NCBI RefSeq assembly: GCF_900105735.1
Contig: NZ_LT629793.1
Span: 2,232,001 to 2,296,000 of the forward strand
DNA: 64,000 nt
Reading direction: 5' to 3'
From: Pseudomonas yamanorum
Lineage (GTDB): Bacteria > Pseudomonadota > Gammaproteobacteria > Pseudomonadales > Pseudomonadaceae
The position numbers were made by a program, and so were the translations under genes. The notes beneath the pieces are model-generated. The model saw only the letters and a program-made list of their open reading frames with translations, did no database searches and was not told the DNA's origin. Below, in pieces: positions 1 through 8,976 of this stretch (position 1 is the first letter of the stretch; each line of letters opens with the position of its first letter).

Positions 1-79
1 ACAACGCCAGAACGGTAAGGAGCATGGTGAAGCCGAACGCAACGTTGCGAACGCCCATGAAGTTGATTGTACGTAACAT
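1..79 (-). CDS. secF: SecF, protein translocase subunit (N-terminal fragment)
   Basis: Only the first 26 codons are inside the window; the gene runs off the left edge. The reading frame begins MLRTINFMGVRNVAFGFTML, the usual SecF N-terminus leading into its first membrane helix. SecF works with SecD in the inner membrane and uses the proton motive force to help pull preproteins across SecYEG. It lies 9 bases after the secD stop on the same strand, so it is surely co-transcribed with secD and yajC. Identification rests on the N-terminus plus gene order. Confidence 0.9.
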   Translation of the reverse strand, partial: MLRTINFMGVRNVAFGFTMLLTVLAL

Positions 80-88
80 GGCAGCCCC

Positions 89-1957
89 TTAAATCCACAA
101 CTTCTTGAAGTCACGTCCGCCAAAGATCAGGTTGACCATTGCGCGGGTCACCATGATGGCCGTGAACATCGAGGTAAAGATACCGAGGGACATGGTCACC
201 GCAAAACCTTTGACCGGGCCGGTGCCCATGGCAAAGAGAATCCCGCCGACCAACAGAGTGGTCAGGTTGGAGTCGAGAATTGCAGTAAATGCCCGGCCGA
301 AGCCTTCGTTGATTGCCCGCTGTACGGTCATGCCCGCAGCAATCTCTTCACGAATCCGAGAGAAGATCAGTACGTTGGCATCTACCGCCATACCCATGGT
401 GAGTACGATACCGGCGATACCTGGCAGGGTCAGCGTTGCACCCAGCAGCGACATCAGGGCCAGCAGCATCACCATGTTACCCGCCAGTGCGACGGTAGCG
501 ATGACGCCGAAGAAGCGGTAGATGGCGATGATGAACAGGGAGACGAACAGCATGCCCCACAGTGCAGCGTCGATACCCTTGGTGATGTTGTCAGCACCCA
601 GGCTCGGGCCGATGGTACGTTCTTCAGCGAAGTACATCGGGGCCGCCAGGCCACCGGCACGCAGCAGCAGCGCCAGTTCGGACGACTCACCCTGGCCGTT
701 CAGGCCAGTGATGCGGAATTGAGCACCCAGCGGCGACTGAATGGTCGCCAGGCTGATGATCTTCTTCTCTTCTTTAAAGGTCTGTACCGGTACGTCTTTC
801 TCTACGCCGTCGACTACTTGCTTGGTGTAGGTGGTGACAGGACGCTGCTCGATGAAGATCACCGCCATGCTGCGACCGACGTTGCTGCGGGTTGCGCGGC
901 TCATCAGTTCGCCACCGTGGCCATCCAGGCGGATGTTCACTTCAGGCGTGCCGTGTTCGCCGAAACCGGCCTTGGCGTCGGTAACTTGGTCACCGGTGAT
1001 GATCAAGCCACGCTCGATCAGTGCAGGTGGACGATTGCCTTCACGGAACTCGAACTCTTCAGCAGTCGCGCGGGTAGCACCCGGCTCAGCCGCCAGACGG
1101 AACTCCAGGTTGGCTGTCTTGCCCAGGATACGCTTGGCTTCAGCAGTGTCCTGCACGCCCGGCAGTTCAACCACGATGCGGTTGGCACCCTGGCGCTGAA
1201 CGATAGGCTCGGCCACACCCAGCTCGTTGACGCGGTTACGTACCGTGGTCAAGTTCTGCTTGATGGAGTATTCACGGATTTCCGCCAGCTTGGCCGGGGT
1301 CATCGCCAGACGCAGTACCGCCTGACCATTGAGGTCGGCCGGAACAATGTCGAAATCGTTGAAGTTCTTGCGAATCAGTGCACGGGCCTGTTCGCGGGTT
1401 GCTTCGTCAGCAAAGCCCAGCTGGATGGCGCCGTTGAGCTGCGGCAGGCTGCGATAACGCAGGCGCTCTTTACGCAGCAGGCTCTTCACATCGCCTTCAT
1501 AGACTTTCAGGCGAGCGTCGAGGGCCTTGTCCATGTCCACTTCCAGCAGGAAGTGCACACCACCGGACAAGTCCAGACCCAGCTTCATCGGGTGCGCGCC
1601 AATCGCGCGCAGCCATTTTGGTGTGGTCTGTGCCAGGTTTAGTGCGACGACGTAGTCATCACCCATGATCTTGCGCACAACGTCTTTGGCCGGCAATTGG
1701 TCTTCTTGCTTGGTCAGGCGCAACAAACCGCCCTTGCCGTCAGCTGCCAAGGTTGCCGCTTTAACCTGGATGCCCGCGTCGGTGAGCGCTTTGCTCGTGC
1801 GGTCCAGATCAGCCTGATTGACCTGCAACGCAGTGCTGGCACCCGTGATCTGGATCGCCGGGTCATCAGGATAGAGATTGGGAGCGGAATAAATAAAACC
1901 GATCGCCAGCACCGCCAGGATCAGTACGTATTTCCACAGAGGGTATTTGTTCAGCAT
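89..1957 (-). CDS. secD: SecD, protein translocase subunit
   Basis: Protein of 622 aa, normal for pseudomonad SecD. An N-terminal membrane helix follows MLNKYPLWKY; a large periplasmic region contains the SecD signature LGLDLSGGVHFLLEVD near residue 128; five C-terminal helices include the conserved AVDANVLIFSRIREE segment. With SecF it drives late steps of protein export using proton flow. I chose the ATG at 1957 over a GTG one codon upstream. It sits between yajC and secF. A hairpin with 8-bp GC-rich arms lies at 1978-1998 in the yajC-secD gap and may affect processing or read-through. Confidence 0.97.
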   Translation of the reverse strand: MLNKYPLWKYVLILAVLAIGFIYSAPNLYPDDPAIQITGASTALQVNQADLDRTSKALTDAGIQVKAATLAADGKGGLLRLTKQEDQLPAKDVVRKIMGDDYVVALNLAQTTPKWLRAIGAHPMKLGLDLSGGVHFLLEVDMDKALDARLKVYEGDVKSLLRKERLRYRSLPQLNGAIQLGFADEATREQARALIRKNFNDFDIVPADLNGQAVLRLAMTPAKLAEIREYSIKQNLTTVRNRVNELGVAEPIVQRQGANRIVVELPGVQDTAEAKRILGKTANLEFRLAAEPGATRATAEEFEFREGNRPPALIERGLIITGDQVTDAKAGFGEHGTPEVNIRLDGHGGELMSRATRSNVGRSMAVIFIEQRPVTTYTKQVVDGVEKDVPVQTFKEEKKIISLATIQSPLGAQFRITGLNGQGESSELALLLRAGGLAAPMYFAEERTIGPSLGADNITKGIDAALWGMLFVSLFIIAIYRFFGVIATVALAGNMVMLLALMSLLGATLTLPGIAGIVLTMGMAVDANVLIFSRIREEIAAGMTVQRAINEGFGRAFTAILDSNLTTLLVGGILFAMGTGPVKGFAVTMSLGIFTSMFTAIMVTRAMVNLIFGGRDFKKLWI

Positions 1958-1977
1958 CACGCCGCCCGCTTATAACG

Positions 1978-1998
1978 CGGGGCGCCTTGCGCGCCCCG
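1978..1998. other. GC-rich intercistronic hairpin between yajC and secD
   Basis: Arms CGGGGCGC and GCGCCCCG are separated by 5 bases. No T-run follows on either strand, so it does not look like a complete intrinsic terminator. In this position it could tune expression or mRNA stability between yajC and secD. This is inference from the repeat alone. Confidence 0.4.
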
Positions 1999-2019
1999 TC
2001 GATTGGTAAAGGTTGTTAC

Positions 2020-2358
2020 TTAGATCGCTTTGAGCGTGCCTTTTGGCAGCGTGGCGGCGATGGCGCCCTTCTGGAACTTCATTTCTACAGTGTCGGAGAC
2101 TTCCAGAACCACGAAAGCGTCGGACACTTTAGTGATCTTGCCGGCGATGCCGCCAGTGGTCACGACTTCGTCGCCTTTCTGCAAGCTGCCCAGCAGGTTC
2201 TTCTGCTCTTTGGCGCGCTTGGCCTGCGGACGCCAGATCATCAGGTAGAAGATGACCAGGAAGCCGACCAGGAAAATCCACTCAAAACCACCGCCCATAG
2301 GACCGGCAGCGGCCGGTGCAGCGGCATCAGCCATGGCATTAGAGATAAAAAAACTCAT
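2020..2358 (-). CDS. yajC: YajC, Sec translocon accessory protein
   Basis: Small 112-aa protein with one membrane helix (about residues 27-46, WIFLVGFLVIFYLMIWRPQ) followed by the conserved RPQAKRAKEQKNLLGSLQKG and GDEVVTTGGIAGKI segments of YajC. It associates with SecDF in the inner membrane. The N-terminal extension rich in Ala/Pro/Gly is typical of pseudomonads. The position between tgt and secD on the same strand is the classical order. The start is the only ATG before the conserved part. Confidence 0.97.
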   Translation of the reverse strand: MSFFISNAMADAAAPAAAGPMGGGFEWIFLVGFLVIFYLMIWRPQAKRAKEQKNLLGSLQKGDEVVTTGGIAGKITKVSDAFVVLEVSDTVEMKFQKGAIAATLPKGTLKAI

Positions 2359-2401
2359 TTAGCACTCCAGTTGCAAATAGTGAATCTTAGGGTCGGAAAA
2401 C

Positions 2402-4572
<2,171 letters not shown>

Positions 4573-4638
4573 GATGGGGTTCGTCTAGCAGGGCCGGGAA
4601 GTCTAGCGGAAATAGTGAAAATTGACCATGAAACGTGA

Positions 4639-4667
4639 TTGACCAACGGTAATCTCATCTCTATACT
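4639..4667 (+). promoter_or_regulatory. sigma-70 promoter of tRNA-Leu
   Basis: A TTGACC -35 box (4639-4644) and TATACT -10 box (4662-4667) are separated by exactly 17 bases. Transcription would begin about 4674, a few bases before the mature tRNA 5' end at 4681. The strong match fits a stable-RNA promoter. Confidence 0.75.
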
Positions 4668-4680
4668 TCGCCGCCATTGA

Positions 4681-4765
4681 GCCCTGATGGCGGAATTGGT
4701 AGACGCGGCGGATTCAAAATCCGTTTTCGAAAGGAGTGGGAGTTCGAGTCTCCCTCGGGGCACCA
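4681..4765 (+). tRNA. tRNA-Leu (anticodon CAA)
   Basis: An 85-nt gene with the 3' CCA encoded. The acceptor arm GCCCTGA pairs with TCGGGGC; the anticodon stem GCGGA/TCCGT encloses loop TTCAAAA, giving anticodon CAA, which reads UUG. A long variable arm and the TTCGAGTC T-loop region mark it as a class II leucine tRNA. It has its own promoter just upstream and a terminator just downstream, so it is monocistronic. Confidence 0.95.
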
Positions 4766-4770
4766 TCTTA

Positions 4771-4803
4771 AAAAAAGACCTTGAAATTCAAGGTCTTTTT
4801 TTT
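4771..4803 (+). terminator. intrinsic terminator after tRNA-Leu
   Basis: AAAGACCTTGAA pairs with TTCAAGGTCTTT and runs into a stretch of eight T residues. It lies 6 bases after the tRNA CCA end. The A-run before the stem would also let it act on the other strand. Confidence 0.9.
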
Positions 4804-4859
4804 CGCCTGCAGGAAAGTGATGATGGGCGGGCGAACGCGAGAGAAGAGGAACCTTGACC

Positions 4860-5189
4860 ATGGAACTGACGCTGGAAGCTGTTGCGCTTTTTGCGCTCAA
4901 GCTGGTGCACGAGACCGAAGGCGCGAGCCCGATTCTGCGGGATGACCCGGTCATGGACGGCTATGAGCGGGAAGTGTTTGGCTTGCTGGTTCGCAAGGGC
5001 GACCTCAACGCCATCCTGCAAAAGATCGACGAGTGCCTGGCGCTGGCCCTCGAATCCCTGGGCGGTGCAAACACCGTGATGGGCCGCGAGCTGCAACGGC
5101 TCGCGGTGGATGTGCGCCAAGCGACGACACTCGAAGAACTCAATGCCCCGCTCAACGCACTCAAGGATTATCTGAAAGCCATCCTGTAA
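4860..5189 (+). CDS. small hypothetical protein
   Basis: A 109-aa acidic, largely alpha-helical protein beginning MELTLEAVALFALKLVHETE, with no membrane segment or motif I recognise. I chose ATG 4860 because GAGAAGAGGA ends 9 bases before it; an in-frame TTG at 4854 is too close to that ribosome binding site. It follows the tRNA terminator and precedes a convergent LysE gene by 8 bases. I cannot assign a function. Confidence 0.75.
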   Translation: MELTLEAVALFALKLVHETEGASPILRDDPVMDGYEREVFGLLVRKGDLNAILQKIDECLALALESLGGANTVMGRELQRLAVDVRQATTLEELNAPLNALKDYLKAIL

Positions 5190-5197
5190 CGCCTGAG

Positions 5198-5833
5198 TTA
5201 CCGCCGCCCTTCTACCGCCATGCGCACAGCCAGGCCCATCAGCACCGAGCCCATCAACCAACGCTGCACGGCTTGCCAGACGGGCTTGCGGATGAAAAAA
5301 CCTGCGATCGAGCCCGCCATGAGGGCAATCAACGCGTTGACGCTCACACTGATCATGATCTGCGTAAAGCCGAGCACCAAGGACTGCGACAGCACACTGG
5401 CATGCCCGTCAGGGTCGATGAATTGGGGCAATAACGACAGATACATCACCGCCACTTTGGGATTCAACAGGTTGGTGACGAAGCCCATCATGAACAGCTT
5501 GCGCGGGCTGTCCTTGGGCAAGTCCCGCACCTGGAACGGCGATCGGCCACCCGGTTTGACCGCTTGCCAAGCCAGGTACACCAGATACAACGCCCCGCCG
5601 AGTCGCAGCGCGTCGTAAGCATAGGGAACCGCCATCACCAATGCCGTGATGCCCAATGCCGCGCAGAACATATAAACGACAAACCCCAATGCAACGCCGC
5701 CCAGGGAAATCAGCCCGGCCATTCGGCCCTGGCAGATCGACCGCGAAATGAGGTAAATCATGTTCGGGCCGGGCGTCAGCACCATGCCGAGAGAGATCAG
5801 GCCGTAGGCAAGCAGGCTGGAGAGTTCGGGCAT
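5198..5833 (-). CDS. LysE/RhtB family amino-acid exporter
   Basis: A 211-aa inner-membrane protein with about six hydrophobic helices. The family hallmark GMVLTPGPNMIYLISRSICQG lies at residues 17-37, followed by AGLISLGGVALGF. The family exports amino acids or related compounds such as homoserine or threonine; the substrate here cannot be read from sequence. Convergent with the preceding small gene and apparently monocistronic. Confidence 0.9.
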   Translation of the reverse strand: MPELSSLLAYGLISLGMVLTPGPNMIYLISRSICQGRMAGLISLGGVALGFVVYMFCAALGITALVMAVPYAYDALRLGGALYLVYLAWQAVKPGGRSPFQVRDLPKDSPRKLFMMGFVTNLLNPKVAVMYLSLLPQFIDPDGHASVLSQSLVLGFTQIMISVSVNALIALMAGSIAGFFIRKPVWQAVQRWLMGSVLMGLAVRMAVEGRR

Positions 5834-5991
5834 GGCGTGGCTCCTTGATGACGTAAAACTTTGTAGTGATCGGCGAATTGTTGGGCGTCATGGTAGGGCG
5901 ATAAAAAGGAGCCCGTTAGATACAGATCCGCGAGCAAAACGTCATACACCGGCGCGTGCGTTTACCGCACCGCTCACCCAAGGAAAGGCAC

Positions 5992-6360
5992 ATGATCGAC
6001 TTCAACAACAAAGGCTTCTTCAAACTCAAACAAAACGACGAATACGCCGAACGCGTTTCGTCCCTGCTGCTGGATGATGAACAGGTGATCGACTCCTACA
6101 AGGCCATGCGCGATGGGGTGGTGTTCACCACCAAGCGCATCATCGCGGTGAACGTGCAAGGCATTACCGGCAGCAAGAAGGACTTCACTTCACTGCCGTA
6201 CAAAAATATCGTCGCGTATTCAGTGGAAACGTCCGGGACGTTTGATCTGGACTCGGAGCTGGAGATTTACTTTTCGGCGGTGGGGAAAGTGAAGTTTGAG
6301 TTTACGGGGAAGACGTCGATTGTTGAGATCTCGAGGGTGATTTCCAGGCATGTGCTTTGA
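5992..6360 (+). CDS. bacterial PH-domain protein
   Basis: A 122-aa soluble protein. Its centre (DEQVIDSYKAMRDGVVFTTKRIIAV then LPYKNIVAYSVET and LEIYFS) has the strand pattern of bacterial pleckstrin-homology domains of the bPH_1/PF08000 type, whose ligands are mostly unknown. The start at 5992 follows AAGGAAAG by 4-5 bases. The last codons use GGG and GAG runs unlike highly expressed neighbours. It is the first of several small same-strand genes in this accessory segment. Confidence 0.8.
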   Translation: MIDFNNKGFFKLKQNDEYAERVSSLLLDDEQVIDSYKAMRDGVVFTTKRIIAVNVQGITGSKKDFTSLPYKNIVAYSVETSGTFDLDSELEIYFSAVGKVKFEFTGKTSIVEISRVISRHVL

Positions 6361-6397
6361 CCCGTTACGAAACCTCCGTTTTTAAGGATTTCCCACT

Positions 6398-6718
6398 ATG
6401 GGTCCGAAAACCGCAGAGCTAATTGATGTTCTTGAGGAACTTGCCATCCTGCTGGAAAGCGACGGGGACAACCACTGGAGCCGATGGATGCGTAAGGCCA
6501 AAACCTTGTTGCAGGCATCCGATTACTCCGGAATCACCTATCTACGCTCCGCATACGGTGGGATGGGCTCGTTCAATGACCTCATTCTTGGCCAAAGCAG
6601 CGTAGACGGCGTCTTTTCCTGGAAGCCAGGATACAAAGAGTTGAACGACCGGTTGGAGGAGTTACGTAATAAAGCCTCGCAGTTGGGCGCGGAGATACAG
6701 CGCGATCAGGGAGAGTAA
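6398..6718 (+). CDS. small hypothetical protein (possible DUF6966 / immunity-like)
   Basis: A 106-aa soluble, helical protein with a conserved-looking core SDYSGITYLRSAYGGMGSFNDLIL at about residues 48-71. It resembles a family I know only as a domain of unknown function (I think DUF6966), seen in genomes as small stand-alone proteins. RBS TTTAAGGA precedes the ATG. It lies 125 bases before the E3-type toxin gene, so an orphan immunity or toxin-associated role is possible; that is inference from position only. Confidence 0.65.
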   Translation: MGPKTAELIDVLEELAILLESDGDNHWSRWMRKAKTLLQASDYSGITYLRSAYGGMGSFNDLILGQSSVDGVFSWKPGYKELNDRLEELRNKASQLGAEIQRDQGE

Positions 6719-6812
6719 GCGCGCTTGGCTCAATGTAGCGATTGATAAAGTGACTTTTCCCACGCATACCATCGAACAACGAGAATTTCAGGTTCTTCTC
6801 CGCTCTCATAGG

Positions 6813-6838
6813 CTCGCTTCCTTGCACAAGGAAGTGAG
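6813..6838 (+). promoter_or_regulatory. hairpin covering the toxin Shine-Dalgarno
   Basis: CTTCCTTG at 6817-6824 pairs perfectly with CAAGGAAG at 6827-6834, and CTC/GAG extend the stem beyond one mismatch. The 3' arm contains AAGGAAG, the only good ribosome binding site for the toxin ATG at 6844. Folding of the leader RNA would hide it, so translation could be held low until something opens the stem. Confidence 0.6.
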
Positions 6839-6843
6839 TCGTC

Positions 6844-7998
6844 ATGACAGAGCGCGCGTATCCAATTACCGAAGAAGAGCAGCTGAAACGGCGAATTCTG
6901 ACGCCGCAGCCTAAGCAGATTCCGTATTCACCGTTCATTGATTTGTATGAGGCGCCTCCCGCGCCCACGCCTGAACCCACGAAGATTCCAGGCCATGTGT
7001 TCGCCAAGTCGTGCCATCTGCCCGACGGGATCATCAGCTACAACAACCCCACCGGTTATGTGCCGCTTGAGCTGATCAAGGACTACGGCCACTTCACGCT
7101 GTTAGGCGGACGGGAGGTGGATAGCCACGGCGGTGTATCCCTCCGAAAAATCAGCGGTAGCGCCCTGCCCATGGGGCTTGGCCAGCTTGTACTGCGCACA
7201 GCGGCATTGGAGTCAGCGGCTGCGGCGGTCGGTACCGCCGCTGGGGGTTTGCTTGCAGGGCTGGTGGCGCTGGCATGGCCGTCGGAGCTTGGCGACAGTG
7301 CGCTTTATAGCGAAGAGCAGCTTCGTCACCTGCAAAAAGCTCGCTCGCGGATGCGTTTGCACATCGAGCAACAAGCCGACGGGACGCTCAAGGGGTATGG
7401 GTTTTACACCGGTAACAATGCCGACTGGCAGATGATCGATGTGGTGCAGTTTCAGAGTCGTGACAGTCAGTTCGTGGCGGATCTCGGCGAGGGTGTAGAG
7501 CTGATTTGGACGCCAGCCATTGATCCTGGCGACACCCTTGGTATTCCGGCATTGGAGGCTGCACCGCAAGCACCAATGATGTGGATTTATCCGCCGACTG
7601 AGGCGGCCAAGCAGATTTTGGTGAGTCCGATTTATCCGCCGGAGTATCGGGATTTTATTCTGGTGTTCCCGGTGGAGTCGGAGATTCGGCCACTCTATGT
7701 GGTAGTCAGCGTTAAGGCGGGCGATCACAAATACCATTCCGCTCCCGGCACAGACGAAATCACCGGTTTCCTAAACCTGAGCAAAGCAAAACCCAAGACC
7801 CCAAAGCAAGGTGGGGCGGGGCTTAGAGAGCGCTGGATTGATGACAAAGGACGGATAATTTACGAGTGGGACTCGCAGCACGGCGAACTAGAGGCGTATA
7901 GAGCAAGCGATGGGAGTCACTTGGGGGCGTTCAACCACATAACTGGTGAACGGCTGAAAAAGCCTAAGAAAAAACGAAATATCAAAAAATTTTTGTGA
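6844..7998 (+). CDS. S-type pyocin-domain toxin with colicin E3-type 16S rRNase domain
   Basis: A 384-aa toxin. Residues about 300-384 match the cytotoxic ribonuclease domain of colicin E3/cloacin DF13, which cuts 16S rRNA in the decoding centre. Visible are KTPKQGG, DKGRIIYEWDSQHGELE, YRASDGSHLGAF and the C-terminus KRNIKKFL. The E3 catalytic residues align as D343, H346, E348, E350 and R378, so it should be active. Residues about 50-300 (HVFAKSC, an Ala/Gly-rich hydrophobic stretch at 120-150, YPPEYRDFILVFPVESEIRPLYVVVS) resemble the S-type pyocin middle domain. There is no long coiled coil or obvious receptor-binding module, and 384 aa is short for a released pyocin. The immunity gene follows after 6 bases. 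Delivery route is unclear: pyocin-like release, type VI or other contact systems are all possible. Confidence 0.9.
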   Translation: MTERAYPITEEEQLKRRILTPQPKQIPYSPFIDLYEAPPAPTPEPTKIPGHVFAKSCHLPDGIISYNNPTGYVPLELIKDYGHFTLLGGREVDSHGGVSLRKISGSALPMGLGQLVLRTAALESAAAAVGTAAGGLLAGLVALAWPSELGDSALYSEEQLRHLQKARSRMRLHIEQQADGTLKGYGFYTGNNADWQMIDVVQFQSRDSQFVADLGEGVELIWTPAIDPGDTLGIPALEAAPQAPMMWIYPPTEAAKQILVSPIYPPEYRDFILVFPVESEIRPLYVVVSVKAGDHKYHSAPGTDEITGFLNLSKAKPKTPKQGGAGLRERWIDDKGRIIYEWDSQHGELEAYRASDGSHLGAFNHITGERLKKPKKKRNIKKFL

Positions 7999-8004
7999 GG
8001 GCAT

Positions 8005-8259
8005 ATGGGACTGAAATTAAGACTGGAATGGTTCGATAAGTCGACAGAGCTTGGTTTAGGAATAGAGCGCTCCGCAGACTTGGGCGAGGACTATACCGTT
8101 GTCGACTCGCTCGGACTGTCCGTTGAAGACGACATTAACAACGGAATGTTCCAGCTGCGTGAAGAATGGCTATTAACTATACAGCCGCTCTTCAGCCACA
8201 AAATTATTTCGTCGGAAAGTGACTACTTTCTCGCACTCGATTATAGAAAGTCCTGCTGA
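8005..8259 (+). CDS. colicin E3-type immunity protein (cloacin immunity family)
   Basis: An 84-aa acidic protein whose start MGLKLRLEWFDKSTE closely matches Im3 (MGLKLDLTWFDKSTE as I recall it), with further Im3-like segments SLGL, NNGMF, EEW and a C-terminal DYFLALDYR. Im3-type proteins bind the RNase domain tightly and protect the producer. It starts 6 bases after the toxin stop, with GTGAGGG as ribosome binding site overlapping the toxin end, so it is translationally linked. It appears lower in GC than the flanking core genes, which is common for toxin-immunity modules. Confidence 0.93.
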   Translation: MGLKLRLEWFDKSTELGLGIERSADLGEDYTVVDSLGLSVEDDINNGMFQLREEWLLTIQPLFSHKIISSESDYFLALDYRKSC

Positions 8260-8314
8260 TCAAAAATAAGCCCGGGCCTCACAAACAGAAGCAAACCAAG
8301 AGTATTCATACCCT

Positions 8315-8938
8315 ATGCGTCGTCTTGCACTTTCAGACAAAAAACTCCGCAACATCCCCAGGCGCCTGCGCGCAATCAGCCGATGGGCAGACAGTTTCGA
8401 AGGCTGGTTTTTAGAAGACTTCCCGATTAGTCGAGGATTTGAAAACTTCAAAATCCCCGTCATTGAAACCCTGGTCGAAGGCAAGCAAACCACCCCGGCG
8501 ATCCAGGCACACTATGCCCAACAATTGATCAACGCCGCCGCTCACCTGATTCAGGCCCGACCCGATCACACCCCCGAATGCTGGGTCGTAGCAGCCATTC
8601 TGGTGCCCGACATGTTCTCCAGCGAAGTCTGCGTCTACATCGACAAAAGCCGCTATCTCGGCGCCACCCTGCCCTTCGACTACGACTACTTTCGCCAAAC
8701 CCGTATAACGGGCAGAAGCCTTGCGAATGAATGGGGCTTGATCCTCCCACCTGGGCTCCACGAGGTGGGTTTTCACTTCATCCACGAAGATGCGGAAGGA
8801 GAACAGTTCGAGTCAGAGCATTGGTATTTCGGCGAGGTCAGTTCATCGGATGAAGATCCGGGCGGCGATCGCTGGAAGTACAAGACTTTCAAAGCATTCC
8901 AGGCAGAGCATCCGCATTTATTCAGCACGACAAAATAG
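8315..8938 (+). CDS. hypothetical protein, DUF3916-like
   Basis: A 207-aa soluble protein starting MRRLALSDKKLRNIPRRLRAI, with FKIPVIETLVEGKQTTPAIQ at about residues 45-64 and the segment LVPDMFSSEVCVYIDKS. This pattern fits the uncharacterised DUF3916 family as I remember it. No membrane helix or catalytic motif is evident. It follows the immunity gene by 55 bases on the same strand and may belong to the same accessory module, but DUF3916 members also occur without toxins. The assignment to a family is moderately sure; the function is unknown. Confidence 0.7.
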   Translation: MRRLALSDKKLRNIPRRLRAISRWADSFEGWFLEDFPISRGFENFKIPVIETLVEGKQTTPAIQAHYAQQLINAAAHLIQARPDHTPECWVVAAILVPDMFSSEVCVYIDKSRYLGATLPFDYDYFRQTRITGRSLANEWGLILPPGLHEVGFHFIHEDAEGEQFESEHWYFGEVSSSDEDPGGDRWKYKTFKAFQAEHPHLFSTTK

Positions 8939-8976
8939 TCTTGCCGTAACAGCTGTGCTTCTAAGGATGCCCTGTT

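Noticed and set aside
719..1642. 307-aa plus-strand open frame opposite secD
   Set aside because: High-GC antisense shadow of a clearly conserved gene; no motif or RBS.
6719..6812. ATTG-N5-GT resembling a PrtN P-box before the toxin gene
   Set aside because: Spacing does not match the P-box pattern I remember (ATTG-N2/3-GT); too short to support pyocin-type SOS control.
4766..8938. Genomic island integrated at tRNA-Leu
   Set aside because: No integrase, no direct repeat of the tRNA 3' end found further right, and the first two genes look ordinary.
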